NCBI GenBank assembly: GCA_023460975.1 | Contig: JAEWOG010000045.1 | Coordinates: forward strand, 1-64,000 | DNA: 64,000 nucleotides | Direction of reading: 5' to 3' | From: Actinomycetes bacterium | GTDB lineage: Bacteria; Actinomycetota; Actinomycetes; Propionibacteriales; Nocardioidaceae | Shown: positions 32,031 to 41,537 of the stretch, one piece after another | Layout: each line of letters starts with the position of its first letter | Position numbering within the stretch: the first letter of the stretch is position 1 | Program-made: the position numbers and the translations under genes | Notes under the pieces: model-generated | What the model was told of the DNA's origin: nothing | Seen by the model: the letters and a program-made list of their open reading frames with translations, nothing else | The model's database searches: none

Positions 32031-33557
32031 TCAGTCCTTCCTGAACATCTCGAGCATGCGGACGGTGACGAGGAAGCCACCGAAGATGTTGATGCTGGCG
32101 ACCAGGATCGCGAGGACCGACAGGCACGTGACCAGCAGGTTGTCACTGCCGACCTGCAGGATCCCGCCGACCAGGATGATCCCGGAGATGGCGTTGGTCT
32201 CGGCCATGAGCGGGGTGTGCAGGGCGTGCGCGACGTTGGAGATGACGTAGTAGCCCACGAACACGGCCAGCATGAGGACCGTCAACTGGGTGAGCAGCGT
32301 CGAGCCCATGAACATCGACAACGCCCCGAAGGCCACGGCCCCGGCGGCAGCGGCGTACAGCTTGGCCTTGGGGTCGACGGGCTTCTTCTCGGCCTTGACG
32401 ACCGGCTCGGCCACAGGGGCCGCCGGCGCCGCGGAGACCTGGACGGGCGGCGGCGGCCACATCGACTCGCCGCCGTGAGTCACGGTGATGCCGCGCTGGA
32501 TCACGTCGTCGAAGTCGAGCGTCAGGACGCCGTCCTTGCCGGGCGTGAGCAGCTTGAACAGGTTGACGATGTTGGTGCCGTAGAGCTGGCTCGTCTGCGC
32601 GGCGAGGCGACCGGCGAGGTCCGTGTAGCCCAGGATGACGACGCCGTTGTCGGTGACCACGCGCTGGTCCGTGCGGGTCAACTCGGAGTTGCCGCCGTTG
32701 GCGGCCGCCATGTCGACGATCACCGAGCCGCCGGCCATGGCGGCGATGGTCTCGGCGGTCACGAGCTTGGGAGCGGGGCGTCCCGGGATGAGCGCGGTGG
32801 TGATGACGATGTCCGCGTTGCGCGCCTCCTCGGCGTACATCGCGGCGGTCGCGGCTTCCTGCTCGGCCGTCATCTCCTTGGCGTAGCCGTCGGAGGAGAC
32901 CTCCTGCTCCATCTCGACCCTGACGAACTCCGCGCCCATGGACTCGACCTGCTCGGCGACCTCGGGGCGTACGTCGAACGCGCGCACGACAGCGCCCATC
33001 GCCGAGGCGGCACCGATCGCGGCGAGGCCGGCGACTCCGGCGCCGACGACGAACACGCGCGCGGGCGCCGTCTTGCCCGCAGCGGTCACCTGACCGGTGA
33101 ACATGCGACCGAACTCGTGCGCGGCCTCGATCACGGCGCGGTAGCCCGCGACGTTGGCCATGGAGGACAAGACGTCCATCGACTGCGCGCGGCTGATGCG
33201 CGGCACAGCGTCCATCGCGAGCGCGGTCACGCCAGCGGCACTCAGCGACTCGATGAGCTCGGGCGAGCGCGCGGGAGCCATGAGGCTGACCAGCGTGGCG
33301 TCCTGGAGCAGGCGCCCGATCTCGGGCCCGTCGGGGGCATTGACCTTCACGACGATGTCGCTGGACCAGACGGTCGCTGCGTCCACGACCTCGGCGCCGG
33401 CAGCTGCGTATGCGGCGTCGGTCTGGTCGGCGGAGGCGCCCGCCCCCGTCTCGACGACGACGTCGTAGCCCAACGTGATCAGTTGCTCGGCGGTCTTTGC
33501 CGTCGCGGCCACGAGGGTCTCCCCTGGCCGGGACTCGCGGGGGATACCGATGCGCAC
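32031..33557 (-). CDS. pntA: NAD(P) transhydrogenase subunit alpha (fused form)
   Basis: A 508-residue alpha subunit in which the soluble NAD(H) domain I (about 1-375) and the membrane part (about 395-508) are one chain, as in E. coli; many actinobacteria have them split as PntAA/PntAB. The NAD site is RVFVVGAGVAGLAAIGAA (about 166-183), and the mobile loop contains NSELTRTDQRVV. A Pro/Ala linker and PVDPKAKL lead to four membrane helices with HALHTPLMAETNAISGIILVG. First gene of the pntA-pntB operon; divergent DNA upstream leads to upp. Confidence 0.95.
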   Translation of the reverse strand: MRIGIPRESRPGETLVAATAKTAEQLITLGYDVVVETGAGASADQTDAAYAAAGAEVVDAATVWSSDIVVKVNAPDGPEIGRLLQDATLVSLMAPARSPELIESLSAAGVTALAMDAVPRISRAQSMDVLSSMANVAGYRAVIEAAHEFGRMFTGQVTAAGKTAPARVFVVGAGVAGLAAIGAASAMGAVVRAFDVRPEVAEQVESMGAEFVRVEMEQEVSSDGYAKEMTAEQEAATAAMYAEEARNADIVITTALIPGRPAPKLVTAETIAAMAGGSVIVDMAAANGGNSELTRTDQRVVTDNGVVILGYTDLAGRLAAQTSQLYGTNIVNLFKLLTPGKDGVLTLDFDDVIQRGITVTHGGESMWPPPPVQVSAAPAAPVAEPVVKAEKKPVDPKAKLYAAAAGAVAFGALSMFMGSTLLTQLTVLMLAVFVGYYVISNVAHALHTPLMAETNAISGIILVGGILQVGSDNLLVTCLSVLAILVASINIFGGFLVTVRMLEMFRKD

Positions 33558-33729
33558 GGCGCCTCCTTGGTGGGTGTGAAATCGTCAAGGTACACGCGGC
33601 ACGCGGCGGCGGTTCGGCGTCTCAGGTGACCCTCGTCACAGCACGCTACGCGGGCGCGGGCGCAGGCCCGAATCACCGCCTTCGCGGTGCCCGAGAAGGG
33701 GTCGTACGGTCCCGCTCAGCGGGCGAAGA

Positions 33730-34371
33730 TCACTCGGCCAGGCCGTACAGCCGGTCGCCCGCGTCGCCGAGGCCGGGAACGATGTAGCCCTTCTCGTTGA
33801 GCTTCTCGTCGAGGGCCGCGGTCACGACGGTCACCGGGACGTCGAGGCCCTCGAGCTCGGCCTCGAGGCGCTCCACGCCCTCGGGGGCAGCGAGCAGGCA
33901 GATCGCGGTGATGTCGTCGGCGCCGCGATCGGTGAGGAACTTGATCGCCGCGGCCAGCGTGCCACCGGTGGCGAGCATGGGGTCGACGACGTAGCACTGA
34001 CGCCCGGAGAGATCCTCGGGCAGACGCTCCGCGTACGTCGACGCGGTGAGGTCGTCCTCGTTGCGGACCATGCCGAGGAAGCCGACCTCGGCCAGCGGCA
34101 GCAGGCGCATCAGGCCATCGAGCATGCCCAGGCCGGCGCGCAGGATCGGCACCACCAGCGGTCGCGGGGTGGCCATGTGGATCCCCGTCGTCGGCGAGAC
34201 GGGGGTCTGGATCTCGACCGTCTCGACGCGCACCTCGCGGGTCGCCTCGTACGTCAGGAGCGTGACCAGCTCGTCGGTCAACTGCCGAAAGGTCGGCGAG
34301 TCAGTGCTCTTGTCCCGCAGGACCGTGAGCTTGTGGGCAACGAGCGGGTGGTCGACGACGTGCAGGCGCAT
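33730..34371 (-). CDS. upp: Uracil phosphoribosyltransferase
   Basis: A 213-residue salvage enzyme joining uracil to PRPP to give UMP. Family features: MRLHVVDHPLVAHKLTVLRD at the start, then PILRAGLGMLDGLMRLLP (about 74-91). The PRPP loop is YVVDPMLATGGTLAAAI (about 125-141), and the uracil-binding end is GYIVPGLGDAGDRLYGL. Length is normal (208-214). TAGGCT lies 6 nt before the ATG, a leaderless pattern. A small hairpin (33674-33689) and about 170 bp of unremarkable DNA separate it from pntA. Confidence 0.95.
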   Translation of the reverse strand: MRLHVVDHPLVAHKLTVLRDKSTDSPTFRQLTDELVTLLTYEATREVRVETVEIQTPVSPTTGIHMATPRPLVVPILRAGLGMLDGLMRLLPLAEVGFLGMVRNEDDLTASTYAERLPEDLSGRQCYVVDPMLATGGTLAAAIKFLTDRGADDITAICLLAAPEGVERLEAELEGLDVPVTVVTAALDEKLNEKGYIVPGLGDAGDRLYGLAE

Positions 34372-34377
34372 GGGGTG

Positions 34378-34383
34378 AGCCTA
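34378..34383 (-). promoter_or_regulatory. Putative -10 element of upp (leaderless)
   Basis: On the minus strand TAGGCT ends 6 nt before the upp ATG, without a Shine-Dalgarno sequence. Confidence 0.4.
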
Positions 34384-34489
34384 GTGCGTTCCGGCGTACG
34401 AACGGGACCCGACGAGGGGGCCGAATGTGGTGAGCGACGCCACGCTTCCGTTATTTGGAGTTTGAGATACCGATTATTAGGGTGAGTGC

Positions 34490-34933
34490 GTGCAACTGAC
34501 CCGGTTCACCGACCTTGGACTCCGCATCCTCATGCGGCTGGCCGTGCTCGAGGCGAGCACGCCCATGACCACCCAGGGCGTGGCCGACCAGATGGCCGTC
34601 TCCCCCGCGCACGCGGCCAAGGTCGTGGCGAAGCTGCAGCACCTCGGCCTGGTCGAGACGCGGCGCGGCCGCACCGGCGGGTTGGCCATCACCGACGCCG
34701 GTCGCGCAGCCTCGGTGGGCCGCGTGGCCCGCGACCTCGAAGGACCCGAGGAGGTCATCGAGTGCGAGGGCGACAACCCCTGCCCCCTCGTCGGGGCCTG
34801 CCGGTTGCGGGGCGTCCTGCGTCAGGCGCAGGAGGCGTTCTTCGCCACGCTCGACCCCTTCAGCATCACCGACATGGCCGCCGCGCCCACCGCGAGCGTC
34901 CTGCTCTCCCTCGGCGCGACCCGCGCCACCTGA
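34490..34933 (+). CDS. nsrR: Rrf2-family nitric-oxide sensor NsrR
   Basis: A 147-residue Rrf2 repressor. An N-terminal winged helix (MQLTRFTDLGLRILMRLA) has the recognition helix SPAHAAKVVAKLQHLGLVETRRGRTGGL (about 38-65). The cluster-binding segment is CEGDNPCPLVGAC, three cysteines spaced C-x5-C-x5-C (about 91-103), as in Streptomyces NsrR, which holds a NO-sensitive [4Fe-4S] cluster. It lies directly before hmp, so it should repress hmp and itself until NO destroys the cluster. The GTG start follows TAGGGT by 6 nt in an A/T-rich upstream region. Confidence 0.93.
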   Translation: MQLTRFTDLGLRILMRLAVLEASTPMTTQGVADQMAVSPAHAAKVVAKLQHLGLVETRRGRTGGLAITDAGRAASVGRVARDLEGPEEVIECEGDNPCPLVGACRLRGVLRQAQEAFFATLDPFSITDMAAAPTASVLLSLGATRAT

Positions 34934-34992
34934 ACCTCCGCCCCGCACCACGGACGGACCACCGCACCACCCACCCCACATCAGGAGGAACC

Positions 34993-36213
34993 GTGCTCAG
35001 CCCCACCTCGACCGACGTCGTCAAGGCCACCCTTCCCGTCGTCGGCGCCGCGATCGGCGACATCACCCCGCTCTTCTACTCGAAGATGTTCGCCGCCCAC
35101 CCTGAGCTCCTGCGGGACCTCTTCAACCGCGGCAACCAGCAGGCCGGCGACCAGCCGAAGGCCCTGGCCGGTTCCATCGCGCGCTACGCCACGTTCCTGG
35201 TCACCGAGGGTGCACCCGAGCCGCTCGAACTGCTCTCCCGCATCGCCCACAAGCACGCCTCGCTGGGCATCACCGAGGCGCAGTACGACATCGTCCACAA
35301 GTACCTCTTCGAGGCGATCGTCGAGGTGCTGGGCGAGGCCGTCACGCCCGAGGTGGCGACCGCGTGGGACGAGGTCTACTGGCACATGGCCCGCGACCTG
35401 ATCACCCTCGAGAAGGGCCTGTACGCCGAGGCCGCAGCCGACCCCGAGCACATCTTCACCGACCTGGTCGTGGCCGCGCGCCACCAGGACTCCCCGGACA
35501 CCGTCTCGTACGTGCTGGCCACCGCCGACGGCAGCCCGCTGGCCGCCGGACTCCCCGGTCAGTACGTCTCCGTCGGCGTCACCCTCCCCGACGGCGCCCG
35601 CCAGATCCGGCAGTACAGCCTCACCGGTGACCACGGCGACGGCCGCTGGCGCATCAGCGTGAAGGCACTGCCCGCACAGACCGCGGCCGACGGCACCGAG
35701 ATCCCCGAGGGCGAGGTCTCCAACCACCTGCACCGCAACGTCTTCGAGGGCGACACCCTGCAGGTCTCCCCGCCGTTCGGCGACCTGGTCCTCGACGACT
35801 CCCAGGACCCGCTCGTCCTCGTCTCCGCGGGCATCGGCTCGACCCCGATCCTCGGCATGCTGCACCACCTGCGCCACGTGGGCAGCACCCGTCCGGTGAC
35901 CGTGGTGCACGCGGACCGCGCGCCGCACCGGCACGCACACCGCCACCAGGTCACGACGCTGGTCGAGTCGCTCCCCACCGCCTCCCTGCACCGCTGGTAC
36001 GAGGACCTCGGTGCCCGCGGCGCCCGCGAGGACGTCCTCGCCGGGCTCGTCGACCTGGAGTCGCTGACCGTCCCCACCGGCGCGAAGGCGTACCTGTGCG
36101 GCCCGCTGCCGTTCATGGAGACCGTACGAGACGGACTCCTCGCCAAGGGCGTCGCCGGCGCAGACATCCACTACGAGGTCTTCGGGCCGGACAAGTGGCT
36201 CGTCGACGCGTGA
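34993..36213 (+). CDS. hmp: Flavohaemoprotein, nitric oxide dioxygenase
   Basis: A 406-residue three-domain enzyme that turns NO and O2 into nitrate. The globin domain (about 1-140) has proximal His in IAHKHASLG (about 83-91) and distal-side FYSKMF. The FAD domain contains RQYSLTGDHGDGRWRISVK (about 207-225), and the NAD domain contains LVSAGIGSTPILGMLHHL (about 275-292) and AYLCGPLPFM. GTG start preceded by AGGAGGA. It is paired with nsrR upstream, 59 bp apart, giving a complete NO sensing and detoxification unit. Confidence 0.95.
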   Translation: MLSPTSTDVVKATLPVVGAAIGDITPLFYSKMFAAHPELLRDLFNRGNQQAGDQPKALAGSIARYATFLVTEGAPEPLELLSRIAHKHASLGITEAQYDIVHKYLFEAIVEVLGEAVTPEVATAWDEVYWHMARDLITLEKGLYAEAAADPEHIFTDLVVAARHQDSPDTVSYVLATADGSPLAAGLPGQYVSVGVTLPDGARQIRQYSLTGDHGDGRWRISVKALPAQTAADGTEIPEGEVSNHLHRNVFEGDTLQVSPPFGDLVLDDSQDPLVLVSAGIGSTPILGMLHHLRHVGSTRPVTVVHADRAPHRHAHRHQVTTLVESLPTASLHRWYEDLGARGAREDVLAGLVDLESLTVPTGAKAYLCGPLPFMETVRDGLLAKGVAGADIHYEVFGPDKWLVDA

Positions 36214-36240
36214 GCTGACCTGCGCCGCGTGAGCTGGCCT

Positions 36241-36697
36241 GCGTCATACAAAGTGGGCGCGCTCCAGCCCGCGTCATACAAAGCGCCCCCGTTCCGGCCC
36301 GCGTCATACAAAGGGCTCCTGCCACTCCAGTCGTCATACGAACCCGCACGCATAGGTAAGGGTTCGTATGACGCGGGCCGAGCGAGCGCGGGTTCGTATG
36401 ACGCGGGCCGAGCCAGCGCGGGTTTGTATGACGCGAGGCAGGCCAACGCCCGGTTCGTACGACGCGACGCCACCCGTACGAATGACGCCAGGCCCAACTC
36501 GGCGGCGTACGGCCTGCCCACTCGACCCCCGCGTCATACAAAGCGTTCCCGCCACTCCACCCGTCATACGAACCCGCACGCATAGGTACGGGTTCGTATG
36601 ACGCGGGCCAGGCCAGCGCGGGTTCGTATGACGCGGGCCCGGCCAGCGCGGGTTCGTATGACGCGGGCCAGGCCAGCGCCCGGTTCGTATGACGCCC
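36241..36697. repeat. 30-bp-periodic inverted array, copy 3 (double)
   Basis: Two inverted arrays lie in series. The first has forward GCGTCATAC copies at 36241, 36271, 36301 and 36332, a centre with ACGCATAGGTA, and inverted GGTTCGTATGACG copies at 36361, 36391, 36421 and 36452. The second has forward copies at 36531 and 36561, the same centre, and inverted copies at 36591, 36621, 36651 and 36682. Around both centres a 15-bp stem with a 12-nt loop is almost or fully perfect. It fills the 512-bp gap between hmp and tadA. Confidence 0.9.
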
Positions 36698-36725
36698 CAC
36701 CCGCCCGGCCTGCGAGGATGAGGCC

Positions 36726-37214
36726 GTGAGTACGCACCCCTCCCCACCCGCCAACGGCCTTGCCGCGCGGTGGGAGGAACCCATGCGTACGGCCCTGGCT
36801 CAGGCCAGGGCGGCGCTGACGAGTGCGGACGTTCCGATCGGGGCGGTGGTCCTCGATGCTGACGGCACGGTGATCGGGACGGGGCGCAACGTTCGCGAGG
36901 CCGAGGCCGACCCCACGGGGCATGCCGAGGTCGTCGCGCTGCGAGAAGCCGCCCGGTCCCGAGGCGAGTGGCGGCTCCATGGCTGCACCCTCGTGGTCAC
37001 CCTGGAGCCGTGCACGATGTGCGCCGGGGCGCTGGTGCTGGCCCGCGTGGAGCGGCTCGTCTTCGGCGCGTACGACGACAAGGCCGGCGCTGTCGGATCC
37101 CTGTGGGACGTGGTTCGCGACCGTCGGCTCAACCACAGGCCCGAGGTTGTCGCCGGAGTGCTCGCGAGCGAGTCGACGGCCCTGCTTGAAGAGTTCTTCT
37201 CCCAGCACCGCTGA
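36726..37214 (+). CDS. tadA: tRNA adenosine(34) deaminase
   Basis: A 162-residue cytidine-deaminase-fold enzyme that makes inosine at the wobble position of tRNA-Arg. Zinc ligands are in GHAEVVALREA (His/Glu about 64-66) and LEPCTMCAGAL (about 95-105, PCxxC). VFGAYDDKAGAVGSLWDVVRD (about 114-134) is typical of TadA. GTG at 36726 gives an extra 18-residue N-terminal tail; translation could also begin at ATG 36783 (MRTALAQARAAL). It follows the double repeat array and is convergent with the DUF779 gene. Confidence 0.92.
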   Translation: MSTHPSPPANGLAARWEEPMRTALAQARAALTSADVPIGAVVLDADGTVIGTGRNVREAEADPTGHAEVVALREAARSRGEWRLHGCTLVVTLEPCTMCAGALVLARVERLVFGAYDDKAGAVGSLWDVVRDRRLNHRPEVVAGVLASESTALLEEFFSQHR

Positions 37215-37221
37215 GCGCGGT

Positions 37222-37590
37222 TCAGACCCCGCTCGCCTCGAACTCCTCGTCGGTCATCAACCGCGACCGGATGAGGAACCGGACGCCCTCCGGCGCCTCC
37301 AGCGAGAAGCCGGCCCCCCGACCCGGGACGACGTCGATCGTCAGATGGGTGTGCTTCCAGTACTCGAACTGGGCCTTCGACATCCACACCGGTACGGCCC
37401 GGTCGAGGCCGATGTCGAGATCGCCCAGGTGCACGTCCGCGTCGCCGAGCAGGAAGTCGCCGTCGGGGTAACACATCGGCGAGCTGCCATCACAGCAGCC
37501 GCCGGACTGGTGGAACATCACCGGACCGTGCTGCTCGGTGAGCGAGCGCAACAGCTCGCCGGCGGCGGGGGTGAGGTCGACATGGGACAC
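37222..37590 (-). CDS. DUF779 protein, partner of aldehyde dehydrogenase
   Basis: A 122-residue protein of the DUF779 family, with the conserved GPVMFHQSGGCCDGSSPMCY (about 22-41), rich in Cys for likely metal or redox binding, and VPVWMSKAQFEYWKHTHLTIDVVPGRG (about 66-92). DUF779 genes stand almost always next to acetaldehyde-type dehydrogenases, and here it is 102 bp after that gene on the same strand. The GTG at 37590 is used. The exact role is unknown. Confidence 0.88.
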   Translation of the reverse strand: MSHVDLTPAAGELLRSLTEQHGPVMFHQSGGCCDGSSPMCYPDGDFLLGDADVHLGDLDIGLDRAVPVWMSKAQFEYWKHTHLTIDVVPGRGAGFSLEAPEGVRFLIRSRLMTDEEFEASGV

Positions 37591-37645
37591 GAGGGGCTCC
37601 TGAGGGTGCGGCCGTCGCCGGATCGCGAGTCCGACGTGGGGCCTC

Positions 37646-37685
37646 GGCCGGCCGGGGGTTGTCCCCCCCCCGCCGAGACGGAGGG
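37646..37685. other. G/C homopolymer-rich spacer with nine-C run
   Basis: Between the aldehyde dehydrogenase stop and DUF779, CCGGGGG-TTGT-CCCCC can form a short hairpin. The C run is nine bases long (37663-37671). It may lower readthrough into DUF779, and the run length is prone to slippage or sequencing error. Confidence 0.4.
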
Positions 37686-37692
37686 GGTCGGC

Positions 37693-39216
<1,524 letters not shown>

Positions 39217-39240
39217 GGCGTGGCTCCACGGGTCGGGGAT

Positions 39241-39287
39241 GTGATGGGCATCACGTTATGAGCGGCGACGTTGCAACCGCGTTGCAA
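39241..39287. promoter_or_regulatory. Two palindromic operator candidates upstream of exaC
   Basis: GTGATGGGCATCAC (39241-39254) has 6-bp arms around GG. TTGCAACCGCGTTGCAA (39271-39287) is a perfect 7+3+7 inverted repeat. Both lie within 75 bp upstream of the exaC start, between exaC and the GAF regulator gene, the expected place for that regulator to bind. Confidence 0.6.
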
Positions 39288-39335
39288 GCCGGCAGCACCC
39301 CCGCCAGGAGCACCAACTGGCTCACCCCAGCCGGC

Positions 39336-40550
39336 TCAGCCCAGCTGCCGGTCCAGGCGCGCGATCTGACCGTCCACCAGCGCTCGCATCGGGGACATCG
39401 GCTCCAGCGCCGCCCGATGCGCGACCCACATCTCGTAGTCGTCAGACCCCCACGCCGAACGCGTCCACGTCGACATCAGGTCCGCCTGAGAGCTGGCGAG
39501 CACCGCATGCCGCAGGCTCTCGTGCAACCGCTCGCGCAGGCGTACGACTCCGGGCGCAACCGATCGCGGCAGGATCGGGCCGCGGTAGTCGCGCAGCGCG
39601 CCCCGTACGTCTCCCGCCGCCAGCGCCGCCTCCAGCGCCAGCCAGTCGCCAGTGAGCGAGGCGGTCAGTCGGTACGGCCGCGAGGCCAGCAACTCCTCCC
39701 CCAGCAGGTTGCGCAGGCGGTTGAGTTCGGCGCGCAGCGTCGAGGAGGCGTTGTCGTCCTCATAGACGAGTACGGCGAGTTCGTCACCCGACAGCCCGCG
39801 GGGAGCGGCGGCCAGCAGCAGGAGGATCTCGCTGTGGCGCGGCGTCAGGCGCAGCGGGGTACGCCTCCCCCTGCCGTCGTCGATGGTCAGCACGGCCTCG
39901 TGGCGGCCCAGGGTCTCCACCAGCGCCTCGACCCCGGCGCTGCGGCGCGGAGGTTCGGGGGCGCGGGCCAGCAGGTCGCGGGCGAGTTCGGCCTCAGCCA
40001 TCCGCGCCGCGGCCCGCACCATCCCCATGGTCTGCGGTACGGCGATCGCGTCGCCGCCGGTGACGTCCAGGACGCCCAGGAGAGTGGAGGAGGACGGGTC
40101 GTGGATGGGCGTGGCGGCACAACTCCACTGCTGCACCGAGCGCCGGAAGTGCTCGGCCCTGCGTACGGCGACGGGCTGATCCAGCCGCAGCGCCAGGCCG
40201 GGGGCGTTGGTGCCGGCCATCCGCTCGTCCCAGTTGGAGCCCTCGACGAACCCGATCTCGTCGGCCTTGCGCAGCGTCTCCAGCGACCCACTGACCCAGA
40301 GCAACTGCCCGGCTGCGTCGCTGACCGCCATGATCGCTCCGCAGTCACGAGCCGCCTGACCGAGCACGTCGTCGAGCAGCGGGAAGACTCGCGCCAGCGG
40401 ATGCGCCTCCCGTACGTCGCGCAGGTCCGACCCATCGAGGGTGATCGGCGCCCGGTCGGAATCGGCGTCCACCCCTGCAGCTGCGGAGAGGTGCCACGAG
40501 TCGACGACCTCGGCGCGCATGGCGTCGCGGGTCATGGGTCCAGTAGACAC
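39336..40550 (-). CDS. GAF-domain transcriptional regulator of the exaC locus
   Basis: A 404-residue regulator. The N-terminal half is a GAF sensor as in AcoR/MimR activators: HPLARVFPLLDDVLGQAARDCGAIMAVSDAAG (about 49-80), then GSNWDERMAGTNAPGLAL and FRRSVQQWSCAATPI. The sigma-54 AAA+ domain of AcoR is absent. Instead, a winged-helix segment (about 225-290: LRLTPRHSEILLLLAAAPRGLSGDELAVLVY, then TLRAELNRLRNLLG) of the OmpR/SARP type gives direct DNA contact. GTG at 40550 (GGGGAG upstream) is used; ATG 40535 is possible. It likely controls exaC downstream. Confidence 0.78.
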   Translation of the reverse strand: MSTGPMTRDAMRAEVVDSWHLSAAAGVDADSDRAPITLDGSDLRDVREAHPLARVFPLLDDVLGQAARDCGAIMAVSDAAGQLLWVSGSLETLRKADEIGFVEGSNWDERMAGTNAPGLALRLDQPVAVRRAEHFRRSVQQWSCAATPIHDPSSSTLLGVLDVTGGDAIAVPQTMGMVRAAARMAEAELARDLLARAPEPPRRSAGVEALVETLGRHEAVLTIDDGRGRRTPLRLTPRHSEILLLLAAAPRGLSGDELAVLVYEDDNASSTLRAELNRLRNLLGEELLASRPYRLTASLTGDWLALEAALAAGDVRGALRDYRGPILPRSVAPGVVRLRERLHESLRHAVLASSQADLMSTWTRSAWGSDDYEMWVAHRAALEPMSPMRALVDGQIARLDRQLG

Positions 40551-40689
40551 GACGCTCCCCGCACTGACCAGCGTTCGCCGTGATCGCGATCACGTACGCG
40601 CACCTCGGCCGGGTGCGCCCGCGCGGCGTCGGCGCTCTCGGCACAGGGTGGATTTCAGGCGGGGGAAGGCGTCCGGTAACGTTCCTCGC

Positions 40690-40779
40690 GGTGACGTGTC
40701 CGAGCGGCCTAAGGAGAACGCCTCGAAAGCGTTTGTGGGCGCGAGTCCACCGAGGGTTCAAATCCCTCCGTCACCGCCA
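40690..40779 (+). tRNA. tRNA-Ser (anticodon CGA)
   Basis: The 87-nt body folds as a class II tRNA: acceptor GGTGACG pairs with CGTCACC, D-arm GTCCGAGCGGCCTAAGGA, anticodon loop CTCGAAA reading UCG, a long variable arm, and T-arm GAGGGTTCAAATCCCTC. Discriminator G at 40776 is followed by an encoded CCA (40777-40779). Confidence 0.95.
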
Positions 40780-40782
40780 GCC

Positions 40783-40812
40783 GACTCCCGGATCACTTGT
40801 GGTCCGGGAGTC
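40783..40812 (+). terminator. Terminator of the tRNA-Ser gene
   Basis: GACTCCCGGATCAC and GTGGTCCGGGAGTC form a 14-bp stem (one T-G pair) with a 2-nt turn. It starts 3 bp after the CCA end and is followed by GCTCATTTG. Confidence 0.75.
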
Positions 40813-40839
40813 GCTCATTTGTGCCCTGATCGGCCTCGT

Positions 40840-41406
40840 TCAGCCGGCGGGCACCTCGACCGCGTGCTCGTCGGTGGCGACGTCAGCGCCCCGCGCCTCA
40901 GCGAAACTGATCGTCTCCACCGTCGTCAGCTCGGCGGGCAGGCACGCGACCGGGATGAAGGACACCAGGCGGTTGCGCCCACCGAAGACGGTGAACGTGG
41001 CGTCCGGGCACGGCGTGGCGCCCTTGCCGGGAGCAGTCGCGAAGTCGGGGCCGGAGACCGCGCCGAACAGGAACGCGAAGTCCACCCTGCCCCCAGACCC
41101 GCGCACCGTCTGCCACAGGAACTGCTTCTTGCCCGGCCCGCGTACGACGCCTGCGACGGTCGTGGTGATCCTCAGCCCCGAGTCGTCGAGGAGGTAGGTC
41201 TGCTCGCGGATGTCCACCGCGCGCGCCATGCGGGGGTGCCGTCGGGCCACGGACCCCACGCGGCGCTGGTCACCGCGTTCATCGCTGGAAGTCCAGGCCG
41301 TCGAAGCGCGCTCGGCCTGGGCGAGAGCCTGCGGAGCGGTGACGGCGCCCGTGCTGACAACGGCGGTGGCGATGGCGCCGACGAGTGCGGTGGTGAGCGT
41401 GGACAT
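40840..41406 (-). CDS. Secreted protein of unknown function
   Basis: A 188-residue exported protein. Sec signal MSTLTTALVGAIATAVVSTGAVTAPQALA with cleavage after about residue 29, then a basic linker (about 40-60). A beta-rich domain has GLRITTTVAGVVRGPGKKQFLWQTV, VDFAFLFGAVSG, and two Cys (in TPCPDAT and VACLPAE) that could pair. No known family. It converges with the tRNA-Ser gene and stands before another exported protein on the same strand. Confidence 0.7.
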   Translation of the reverse strand: MSTLTTALVGAIATAVVSTGAVTAPQALAQAERASTAWTSSDERGDQRRVGSVARRHPRMARAVDIREQTYLLDDSGLRITTTVAGVVRGPGKKQFLWQTVRGSGGRVDFAFLFGAVSGPDFATAPGKGATPCPDATFTVFGGRNRLVSFIPVACLPAELTTVETISFAEARGADVATDEHAVEVPAG

Positions 41407-41537
41407 GGTGCCTCCCGGAGAACGGACTGTCCCTCCAGCCTGTGCCCCCAGCACACCGGGGCGCCAGAGCCTGGCTACTCACGCCTGCAGGTCAGCGACT
41501 TTCGGGGGTGCCGTCCACCCCGAGGAACACTCGGGAC

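Noticed and set aside
33674..33689. Terminator of upp
   Set aside because: The CACCGC/GCGGTG hairpin has only 6 bp and no T-tract; too weak to call, though it lies beyond the upp stop.
36241..36697. CRISPR array
   Set aside because: Repeats are only 13-15 bp, spacers are about 15 bp and similar to each other, orientation inverts in the middle, and no cas genes are present.
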